In this document: in pieces, positions 53,008 to 63,358 of the stretch | Layout of the letters: each line of letters begins with the position of its first letter | How positions within the stretch are numbered: the stretch's first letter is position 1 | Source of the DNA: Janibacter melonis | GTDB lineage: Bacteria; Actinomycetota; Actinomycetes; Actinomycetales; Dermatophilaceae | Length of the DNA stretch: 64,000 nucleotides | Reading direction: 5' to 3' | Assembly (NCBI RefSeq): GCF_020567375.1 | Contig: NZ_JAJBZM010000001.1 | Coordinates: forward strand, 171,396-235,395 | The notes under the pieces: model-generated | The model's input: only the letters and a program-made list of their open reading frames with translations | Told to the model about the DNA's origin: nothing | Database searches by the model: none | Program-made: the position numbers and the translations under genes

Positions 53008-54258
53008 GTGAAGTCCTGGTCCGCGCCCGCCGTCCCCACTCTCCCAGGCAGCGGTCCCACCCCGCGGCTGCACGACACCCTCACGGACGCCGTGGCCGAG
53101 GTGCGTCCCGAGCAGGGCCGGCTCAGCCTCTACGTCTGCGGCGTCACCCCCTACGACACGACCCACATGGGGCACGCCGCCACCTACGTCACCTTCGACG
53201 TGCTCCACCGCGCCGCCCTCGACAGCGGGCTCGGCGTCGACTACGTGCAGAACGTCACCGACGTCGACGACCCGCTCCTCGAGCGCGCCGAGCGCGACGG
53301 CGTGGACTGGCGCGACCTCGCGACGAGCCAGATCGAGCTCTTCTCGCAGGACATGGCCGCGCTGCGCGTCATCCCGCCGAAGGCCTACGTCGGCGTCGTC
53401 GAGGCGATGCCGCGCATCGTCGCCGTCGTCGAGCGGCTCGTCGACGCCGGGGTGACCTACACCCTCACCGAGGACGCCACCGGCGCCCAGGACACCTATC
53501 TCGACGTCACCGCCGTCGGCGGTGTCGAGCAGGTGAGCCCGCTGCCCGAGGCGACGATGCTCGAGTACTCCGCCGAGCGCGGGGGAGACCCCGACCGCGC
53601 CGGCAAGCGCCACCGTCTCGACCCGATGCTGTGGCGCGGCGAGCGTGACGGCGAGCCCGCGTGGGAGAGCGCCGTCCTCGGCCGGGGACGCCCCGGCTGG
53701 CACATCGAGTGCACGGCGATCGCCCTCGACCACCTCGGCGAGACCGTCGGCGTGCAGGGCGGCGGGTCCGACCTCGAGTTCCCGCACCACCCGATGACCG
53801 CGCTCCAGGCGGTCGCCGCGACGCGGCGGTCCCCCTTCGCCACCCACACGACCCACCAGGCGATGGTGGGTCTCGACGGCGAGAAGATGAGCAAGTCCAA
53901 GGGCAACCTCGTGCGGGTCTCCGACCTGCGCCGTGAGGGCGTCGACCCGGCGGCGATCCGGCTCGTGCTGCTCGCCCACCACTACCGCACCGAGTGGTCG
54001 TGGACCGAGGACTCCCTGCGCCACGCCCAGCGCCGCCTCGACCGCTGGCGCCGCGCGACCTCGCTGCCGAGCGGCCCGGGTGTCGGGACGCTCGCCGACG
54101 AGGTGCGCACCGCGCTCGCCGACGACCTCGACACCGCGGCCGCGCTCGACGCGGTCGACCGCTGGTGCGAGCAGGCGGAGTCCGGCGAGGGCGCCGACGA
54201 GGACGCCCCGGCGCTCGTCGTCGACGTCGTCGACGCCCTGCTGGGCGTCGAGCTGTAG
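53008..54258 (+). CDS. mshC: cysteine:GlcN-Ins ligase of mycothiol synthesis
   Basis: 416 residues. ATP-dependent ligase joining cysteine to glucosaminyl-inositol, paralogous to cysteinyl-tRNA synthetase. Zinc-site cysteine in LYVCGVTPYD (about residue 44), HIGH equivalent THMGHAA, further ligands in GWHIECTAIALDH, and KMSKSKGN at about residue 293. It lacks the anticodon-binding domain of CysS, and the 416-residue length fits MshC. Shows the organism makes mycothiol. GTG start is at the predicted transcription start. Followed by repeat copy 2. Confidence 0.95.
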   Translation: MKSWSAPAVPTLPGSGPTPRLHDTLTDAVAEVRPEQGRLSLYVCGVTPYDTTHMGHAATYVTFDVLHRAALDSGLGVDYVQNVTDVDDPLLERAERDGVDWRDLATSQIELFSQDMAALRVIPPKAYVGVVEAMPRIVAVVERLVDAGVTYTLTEDATGAQDTYLDVTAVGGVEQVSPLPEATMLEYSAERGGDPDRAGKRHRLDPMLWRGERDGEPAWESAVLGRGRPGWHIECTAIALDHLGETVGVQGGGSDLEFPHHPMTALQAVAATRRSPFATHTTHQAMVGLDGEKMSKSKGNLVRVSDLRREGVDPAAIRLVLLAHHYRTEWSWTEDSLRHAQRRLDRWRRATSLPSGPGVGTLADEVRTALADDLDTAAALDAVDRWCEQAESGEGADEDAPALVVDVVDALLGVEL

Positions 54259-54264
54259 ACCTCC

Positions 54265-54353
54265 TCCGACAAGACCCTGCCAGCAGCCCTTCGACGTGCC
54301 AGGACCCTGTCGAGACGGTCCTGCCACATCAAGAGGCAGCCAGCAGGGTTTCG
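54265..54353. repeat. intergenic repeat element, copy 2 (convergent gene ends)
   Basis: TCCGACAAGACCCTGCCAGCAG, CCAGGACCCTG, GGTCCTG and GGCAGCCAGCAGGGTTTCG align in order with copy 1 at 44502-44592. The central stem is partly degenerate (GTGCCAGGACC/GGTCCTGCCAC, with one mismatch). Like copy 1 it lies between convergent genes (mshC and the immunity-like gene). Confidence 0.78.
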
Positions 54354-54400
54354 TCAGTAGGTGGGGCGAGGAGGAGCGGGCGAAGGGGGGAGCACACAGG

Positions 54401-54925
54401 TCAGCGGCGGGGGCCGGCGTCGCCGAAGGCGCCCCAGCAGATCGCGTCGCGCCGCGCCTGGTCCTCGAGGACGAGGTCACGGACGGCGGCGGGCAGCTGC
54501 TCGCGCTGCCAGTCGCGCTCGCCGACCCCCGCCGACGGGTCCTGCGGGTGAGCGTGATGCACGGCGCGGATCGCGTAGGCCGCGGCACCGAGGTCGTGCT
54601 CCGCTACGTGTGGCACGCAGGCAGCCTGGCCGGCTGCGTAGGCCGCGAGCCGGGCCGGACCGGTGAGCGGTCGTGCGGCGCCCATGGCGTGACCGCCGAC
54701 GGCCCGGGCACGCATCATGGGCAGCTCGCCACCGGCCCAGGACCGGACCGCCTCGACGGCCGCCCGGGGCCGCGGGTCGCCGGGCACCTCCTCCTCGACG
54801 AGCCCGAGCACGTGCTCGGCGCACAGCGCCGCCCACAGCGCGAGCAGCCGGTGGTCCGCGTCGGTGAGGGTGCCGCCGCGCCGCACCGACACCAGACGCG
54901 GGTCGCGCACTTCCGGGAGGATCAT
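54401..54925 (-). CDS. putative immunity-like helical protein
   Basis: 174 residues. LTDADHRLLALWAALCAEHVLGLVEE, PRPRAAVEAVRSWAGGEL and repeated AAxAAG segments, ending ERDWQREQLPAAVRDLV, match a helical family commonly annotated as putative immunity protein. No polymorphic toxin lies in the window, so an immunity role is doubtful. ATG start, 17 bases after the PAC2 stop; same operon. GC usage is like its neighbours, no sign of recent transfer. Confidence 0.7.
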   Translation of the reverse strand: MILPEVRDPRLVSVRRGGTLTDADHRLLALWAALCAEHVLGLVEEEVPGDPRPRAAVEAVRSWAGGELPMMRARAVGGHAMGAARPLTGPARLAAYAAGQAACVPHVAEHDLGAAAYAIRAVHHAHPQDPSAGVGERDWQREQLPAAVRDLVLEDQARRDAICWGAFGDAGPRR

Positions 54926-54942
54926 CGCGGTCCGGGCGCCGC

Positions 54943-55800
54943 TCAGCCCGCGGCAGGCGGGTCGTCGCGGCGACGCCGCAGGTAGCGCTCGAACTCCTTG
55001 GCGATCGCGTCGCCGCTCGCCTCGGGCAGCTGGGCGGTGTCCTGCGCCTGCTCGAGCTGCTCGACGTACTCGCGGATGTCCTCGTCGGCCTCGGCCGCCT
55101 CGTCGACACCGCGCTCCCAGGCCCGGGCCTCCTCCTCGAGCGTGCCGTGGGGCAGGGAGACGTCGAGGAGGCGCTCGAGGGCTCGCAGCACCGCGTACGT
55201 CGCCTTCGGCGAGGGCACGTGCCCGGCGTAGTGGGGGATGCCCGCCCACAACGAGATCGAGGCCATGTCCTCGCGCCGGGCGGCGTCGGCCACGACGCCG
55301 ATGATGCCGGTGGGGCCCTCGTAGGTGCTCGCCTCGAGGTCGTAGCGGTGGATCGTGCGCTCGTCGTCGCTCGTCGCGCTCACCGGGATGGGCCGGGTGT
55401 GCGGCACGTCGGCGAGCAGCGCGCCGATGGAGACGACCGTGCGCACGCCGAGGTCGGAGGCGAGGTCGACGATCTCCTCGCAGAAGGTCCGCCAGCGGAA
55501 GGACGGCTCGATGCCCAGGACGAGGACGACGTCGCGGTCGAGCTCGTCGGGGGAGGCGAGCAGGACCCGGGTCGTGCGCCAGTCGACGCGGCGCTGCCCC
55601 GGTCGGCCCATGACGACCGGGCGGGTGACCTGGAAGTCGTAGTAGTCCTCCGGGTCGAGGGCGGCCACCGGGTCGGCGTCCCACGCCTCGGCGAGGTGGA
55701 GGAGGGTCGAGGTCGCCGCCTCACCGGCGTCGTTCCACCCCTCGAAGGCGAGGATCATCACCGGGTCGTGCAGCTCGGGGATGTCCTGCAGCTCGATCAC
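54943..55800 (-). CDS. PAC2 family protein
   Basis: 285 residues. PAC2 (proteasome assembly chaperone 2-like) fold: LAFEGWNDAGEAATSTLLHL, VLLLGIEPSFRW-like VLVLGIEPSFRWRTFCEEI, STYEGPTGIIGVV and LWAGIPHYAGHVPSPKAT. Conserved beside mshC and metH in actinobacteria, role unknown; a link with the proteasome is only by homology. GTG start with AGGAG 5 bases upstream. A TAGGCT at about 55836-55841 (-) may be its -10, with a leader of about 35 bases. Confidence 0.92.
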   Translation of the reverse strand: MIELQDIPELHDPVMILAFEGWNDAGEAATSTLLHLAEAWDADPVAALDPEDYYDFQVTRPVVMGRPGQRRVDWRTTRVLLASPDELDRDVVLVLGIEPSFRWRTFCEEIVDLASDLGVRTVVSIGALLADVPHTRPIPVSATSDDERTIHRYDLEASTYEGPTGIIGVVADAARREDMASISLWAGIPHYAGHVPSPKATYAVLRALERLLDVSLPHGTLEEEARAWERGVDEAAEADEDIREYVEQLEQAQDTAQLPEASGDAIAKEFERYLRRRRDDPPAAG

Positions 55801-55875
55801 GTCGGCTCCTGCTCGCTCGTCCTACCGGTCACCCGCCAGCCTATGTCGCCGTGCTCGTCGTCGGACGGCGCTCGT

Positions 55876-55881
55876 TACAGT
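55876..55881 (+). promoter_or_regulatory. putative -10 of HAD phosphatase gene
   Basis: TACAGT, 8 bases before GTG 55890; near leaderless. Confidence 0.45.
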
Positions 55882-55889
55882 GTCGAGGC

Positions 55890-56561
55890 GTGAGCATCAT
55901 CCCCGCCGCGGTCCTGTGGGACATGGACGGCACCCTCGTCGACACCGAGCCCTACTGGATCCGCGCCGAGCACGAGCTCGTCGAGCGCTTCGGCGGGCGG
56001 TGGAGCGACGAGCTGGCCCACGAGCTCGTCGGCAACCCGCTCCTCGTGAGCGCGGACTTCATCATCGAGCGCTCCTCGGTGACGCTCTCCCCGCACGAGG
56101 TCGTCGAGGAGCTCATGAGCTCGGTCATCGCCCAGGTGCACGACCACGTCCCGTGGCGGCCGGGCGCGCAGGAGCTGCTCGCCGAGGCCGTCGCCGCCGG
56201 GGTGCCCAACGCGCTCGTGACGATGTCATGGCGCCCCCTCGTCACCGCAGTCCTCGACACCCTCGAGCCCGGGTGCTTCGCCGCCGTCGTCACCGGTGAC
56301 GAGGTGACCCACGGCAAGCCGCACCCCGAGCCCTACGAGCGGGCCGCGGCGCTGCTCGGCGTCGACCCGGCCGATGCCGTCGCCGTCGAGGACAGCCCGA
56401 CCGGGGTGCGCTCGGCGACCGCCGCCGGCGTGCCGACGATCGCGGTCCCGCACGTCGTGCCCGTCCCGCCGGTCGAGGGCTCGGTGCAGCTCGAGACGCT
56501 CGAAGGGGTGTCGCTGGCCGACCTCGTGACGCGGGCTCGGTCCCCCTTCGCCTCCGCCTAG
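55890..56561 (+). CDS. HAD family phosphatase, beta-phosphoglucomutase-like
   Basis: 223 residues. Motif I LWDMDGTLVDTEPYW, motif II region LVTMSW (Thr/Ser), lysine in THGKPHPEPY and motif IV VEDSPTGVRSATAAGV. Cap domain between residues 20 and 90 (subtype I). Small-molecule phosphatase or phosphomutase; substrate not evident. GTG start chosen from the nearby -10 and because the family begins there. Divergent from PAC2. Confidence 0.9.
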   Translation: MSIIPAAVLWDMDGTLVDTEPYWIRAEHELVERFGGRWSDELAHELVGNPLLVSADFIIERSSVTLSPHEVVEELMSSVIAQVHDHVPWRPGAQELLAEAVAAGVPNALVTMSWRPLVTAVLDTLEPGCFAAVVTGDEVTHGKPHPEPYERAAALLGVDPADAVAVEDSPTGVRSATAAGVPTIAVPHVVPVPPVEGSVQLETLEGVSLADLVTRARSPFASA

Positions 56562-56589
56562 ACCGGTGCGCCCGCGGGGCGCCCGGTCC

Positions 56590-56595
56590 TACGAT
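56590..56595 (+). promoter_or_regulatory. -10 of hydrolase-LuxR gene (leaderless)
   Basis: TACGAT, 5 bases before GTG 56601. Confidence 0.5.
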
Positions 56596-56600
56596 GGGGT

Positions 56601-57698
56601 GTGGCTGCGAACGCGCCCGCGCCCCGTCAGCAGATCCGCTTCTGCCGCTCCGTCGACGGGACCCAGATCGCCTACGCCGTGCACGGGTCAGGCCCGCCGC
56701 TCGTCGTGGACTCCTGCTGGCTCAGCCACCTCCAGCACGACTGGTCCTCGCCGGTGTGGCGTCACCACCTGCTCGAATGGGGCCGTGAGCACATGGTCGT
56801 GCGCTTCGACGAGCGCGGGCACGGGCTCTCCGACCGCGACGTCACCGACCACGGCCTCGAGGTGCGGGTCGCCGACCTCGAGGCGGTCGTCGACGACGCC
56901 GGGCTCGAGCACTTCGACCTGCTCGCCATGGCGCAGGGCGGGCCGGTCGCCATCAGCTACACCGCCCGCCACCCGCAGCGGGTCTCGCGGCTCGTCTTCT
57001 ACGGCAGCTACTCGGGGCAGCAGTCGAAGGACCCGACCGAGGCGGCGATGGACGACACCCTCGACGCCCTCATCGCGGTGGGGTGGGCGCGGCCCGACTC
57101 GACCTTCCGCCGGGTTTTCACCTCGTTGATGATCCCCGGCGCGAGCGAGGAGCAGCGGGTCTGGCTCGACGAGCTGCAGCGCACCTCGACGAGCGCCGAG
57201 ACCGCCCGGGAGTCGCGCCGCCAGCGACTCGTCGCCGACGCGTCGCACCTGCTCGCGCAGCTCGACGTGCCGACCCTCGTCATCCACTCGCGGGGTGACC
57301 GGATGAACGACTTCTCCGAGGCCCGCTACCTCGCCGCCCACGTCGCCGGCGCCCGGCTGGTGGCGCTCGAGAGCGAGAACCACATCGTCCTCGAGGACGA
57401 TGACGCCTGGCCGGTCTACCGGGCAGAGCTGAGGCGCTTCCTCGCCGAGCCCGTGCCGGTCCGCGGGGGCACGGCACCCGGTGGAGGCCGCTCGGAGGGG
57501 CTCGAGGACCTCTCGCCCCGCGAGCGAGAGATCCTCGCTCTCGCCGCGCAGGGCCGCGACAACGACGAGATCGCCCGCTCCCTCGTGCTGAGCACCCGCA
57601 CCGTCGAGCGTCACCTGAGCAACGTCTACGCCAAGCTCGACCTGCACGGGAAGTCGGCCCGCACGGCGGCCGTCGCCCGCCTGCTCACCGCCCGCTGA
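56601..57698 (+). CDS. alpha/beta-hydrolase-like domain fused to LuxR-type HTH regulator
   Basis: 365 residues. Residues 15-285 form an alpha/beta-hydrolase fold: FDERGHGLSD, a nucleophile elbow LLAMAQGGPVA, the acid strand VIHSRGDRMND and the histidine region LESENHIVLE. The elbow reads A-M-A-Q-G instead of G-x-S-x-G, so the catalytic serine is alanine (Ala111) and the domain should not hydrolyse. Residues 300-365 are a LuxR/GerE helix-turn-helix (LSPREREILALAAQGRDNDEIARSL). Best read as a ligand-sensing transcription regulator; it probably controls the methyltransferase gene that follows. Confidence 0.9.
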   Translation: MAANAPAPRQQIRFCRSVDGTQIAYAVHGSGPPLVVDSCWLSHLQHDWSSPVWRHHLLEWGREHMVVRFDERGHGLSDRDVTDHGLEVRVADLEAVVDDAGLEHFDLLAMAQGGPVAISYTARHPQRVSRLVFYGSYSGQQSKDPTEAAMDDTLDALIAVGWARPDSTFRRVFTSLMIPGASEEQRVWLDELQRTSTSAETARESRRQRLVADASHLLAQLDVPTLVIHSRGDRMNDFSEARYLAAHVAGARLVALESENHIVLEDDDAWPVYRAELRRFLAEPVPVRGGTAPGGGRSEGLEDLSPREREILALAAQGRDNDEIARSLVLSTRTVERHLSNVYAKLDLHGKSARTAAVARLLTAR

Positions 57699-57775
57699 GA
57701 CCCCCTTCGCCGCTGCGCGCACCCCCGCCACGGCAGACGGCCGAGGTCGTCCGCGTCCCCGCGGGCTACGTGCAC

Positions 57776-57826
57776 GCACCGATGCGGCGCGCCCCGGTGC
57801 GCTCCTAGCGTCGACCTGTCAGGTCG
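57776..57826. promoter_or_regulatory. putative promoter and operators before the methyltransferase
   Basis: GCACCG...CGGTGC inverted repeat just upstream, TAGCGT (57806-57811) as -10, then a perfect 15-base palindrome CGACCTG-T-CAGGTCG (57812-57826) at the expected transcription start. Leader about 30 bases with GAAGGAGAG before ATG 57848. Confidence 0.5.
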
Positions 57827-57847
57827 GCACGCACGAAGGAGAGCGAC

Positions 57848-58711
57848 ATGAGCACCATCGCACCCGACGGGCCCGCACCCGTCGACCCGCCCGCCGAGGA
57901 CGCGGACACCGCCCTCAAGGCACGCCACCGCGCCATGTGGGCGCTCGGCGACTACCCCGCCGTCGCGCGAGAGGTCGTCGCCCCTCTGGGGCCGGTCCTC
58001 GTCGAGGCCGCGGGGGTCCACGCCGGGCAGCGGGTCCACGACGTCGCCGCGGGTCCCGGCACCGTGGCCATCCCGGCCGCCCGCACCGGCGCCGAGGTCG
58101 TCGCGACGGATCTCACGCCGGAGCTGCTCGATGCGGGCCGGGCGGCCGCCGAGGCCGAGGGGCTCGACATCCGGTGGGTCGTCGCGGACGCGGAGCACCT
58201 GCCGTGCGACACCGGCGAGTTCGACGTCGCCCTGTCGTGCGTCGGCGTGATGTTCGCCCCGCACCACCAGGCGGTCGCCGACCAGCTGGCACGGGTCGTG
58301 CGGCCCGGGGGGACCATCGGGCTGATCAGCTGGACGCCCGAGGGCTTCATCGGGCAGATGTTCGCCACGATGCGGCCCTACGCGCCCCCGCCGCCGGCCG
58401 GCTCCCAGCCGCCGCCGCTGTGGGGGCACCTCGACCACGTCCGTGACCTGCTCGGCGACCGGGCGGAGATCACCACGGCGGTCCAGCAGGACCTCGTCGT
58501 CGACCGTTTCGCCGGCCCGCAGGACTTCCTCGACCTCTTCAAGAGCAGCTACGGGCCGACCATCGCGGTCTACCGGGCGCTGGGGGAGGGGTCCGAGCGG
58601 GCCGCGGCGCTCGACGCAGAGCTGATCGGTCTCGCCGAGCGCTTCGACGTCGGCGACGGCACGACGGTGCTGCCGTGGGAGTACCTGCTCGTCACCGCGA
58701 CCCGCCGCTGA
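57848..58711 (+). CDS. class I SAM-dependent methyltransferase
   Basis: 287 residues. Motif I VHDVAAGPGTVAIPAA, acidic end of strand 2 VVATDLTPELLD, motif with DAEHLPCDTGEFDVALSCVGVMF and LARVVRPGGTIGLISWTPEG. UbiE/type 11 small-molecule methyltransferase; the substrate is unknown. Strong GAAGGAG ribosome site. Situated directly after the hydrolase-LuxR regulator, with a palindrome at its promoter. Convergent with the RecB-type gene, 7 bases apart. Confidence 0.9.
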   Translation: MSTIAPDGPAPVDPPAEDADTALKARHRAMWALGDYPAVAREVVAPLGPVLVEAAGVHAGQRVHDVAAGPGTVAIPAARTGAEVVATDLTPELLDAGRAAAEAEGLDIRWVVADAEHLPCDTGEFDVALSCVGVMFAPHHQAVADQLARVVRPGGTIGLISWTPEGFIGQMFATMRPYAPPPPAGSQPPPLWGHLDHVRDLLGDRAEITTAVQQDLVVDRFAGPQDFLDLFKSSYGPTIAVYRALGEGSERAAALDAELIGLAERFDVGDGTTVLPWEYLLVTATRR

Positions 58712-58718
58712 GCCGGAC

Positions 58719-59567
58719 CTAGAGGTCCACCGCGTCGAGGACGAGGTCGCCCGACCCGGCGGTGACGCCGTCACGAGGTGGCAGCGGGGGCGGCGTGCCG
58801 CCGAAGGCGGGGCACAGCGCTCGGAAGTCGCACCACGAGCACAGCCGCGACGGGCTCGGTCGCCAGTCACCGCTCTCGTGGGCGCGCTGGATCGCGGCCG
58901 AGACCGCCCGCACGTTGCGCTCGAGCGCGAGCAGGTCCGCCTCGTCGGGGGAGTAGCGGATGACCTGGGCGTCGCGCAGGTAGACGAGCTGGAGCAGGTC
59001 GGGCACCCGGCCCGTGCTGCGCCAGATGATGAGCGCGTAGAAGCGCATCTGGAAGAGCGCCCGGCCCTCGAAGCGCTCCGAGGGGGACCGCCCGGTCTTG
59101 TAGTCGACGACCCGCACCTCGCCGGTCGGTGCGACGTCGAGCCGGTCGATGATGCCGCGCAGCCGCAGCCCGTCGACCTCCACCTCGACCCGGCTCTCGC
59201 GCTCGTGCGGCTCCAGCCGGGTCGGGTCCTCGAGGGTGAACCACCGGTGGACGAGCGCCTCCGCCTGGGCGTACCAGGCCTGCTCGTCGGGCCCGTCGTC
59301 GGTGCCCACGAGCGTCGCGAGCTCAGGACGCTCGGCGAGCATCGCCGCCCAGCGGCCGGGCACGAGGGCCACGGCGGCGTCCGGGGTGCGCTCGGGCGCG
59401 GGCAGGTCGAAGAGCGCCTCGAGCACCGCGTGCACGAGCGTGCCCCGGGCCGCCGCGGCCGACGGTGCCTCGTCGAGCCGGTCGACGGCCCGGAAGCGGT
59501 ACCTCAGCGGGCACGCCTTGAAGTCCGCCGCCCGCGACGGCGAGAGCGAGGGCAGGGGCGTCGTGAT
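58719..59567 (-). CDS. RecB-family PD-(D/E)xK nuclease with Fe-S cluster motif; no usual start codon
   Basis: About 282 residues. LSPSRAADFKACPLRYRF at the N-terminus, then GIIDRLDVAPTG and VRVVDYKTGRSP (PD-(D/E)xK catalytic Asp and Asp-x-Lys), and C-terminal LCSWCDFRALCP; with the first cysteine in KACP this makes the four-cysteine cluster of AddB/Cas4-like nucleases. The conserved start lies before the first GTG (59435). In frame after the metH stop there are only ATC (59567) and CTG (59555), so initiation is non-standard or a base is wrong. GAGGA lies inside the end of metH. Confidence 0.8.
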   Translation of the reverse strand: MTTPLPSLSPSRAADFKACPLRYRFRAVDRLDEAPSAAAARGTLVHAVLEALFDLPAPERTPDAAVALVPGRWAAMLAERPELATLVGTDDGPDEQAWYAQAEALVHRWFTLEDPTRLEPHERESRVEVEVDGLRLRGIIDRLDVAPTGEVRVVDYKTGRSPSERFEGRALFQMRFYALIIWRSTGRVPDLLQLVYLRDAQVIRYSPDEADLLALERNVRAVSAAIQRAHESGDWRPSPSRLCSWCDFRALCPAFGGTPPPLPPRDGVTAGSGDLVLDAVDL

Positions 59568-59573
59568 CGCCGA

Positions 59574-63338
<3,765 letters not shown>

Positions 63339-63345
63339 TATCGCC

Positions 63346-63351
63346 TAGGGT
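63346..63351 (+). promoter_or_regulatory. -10 of M50 protease gene (leaderless)
   Basis: TAGGGT, 7 bases before ATG 63359; it lies in the 20-base spacer shared with metH. Confidence 0.5.
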
Positions 63352-63358
63352 GCCTCGC

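Noticed and set aside
56601-57698. Acyl-homoserine-lactone quorum sensing (LuxR/LuxI)
   Set aside because: Only the DNA-binding domain is LuxR-type; the sensor is hydrolase-like and no LuxI homologue is present.
63339-63358. B12 or S-adenosylhomocysteine riboswitch before metH
   Set aside because: Only 20 bases separate metH from the divergent gene; no room for an aptamer.
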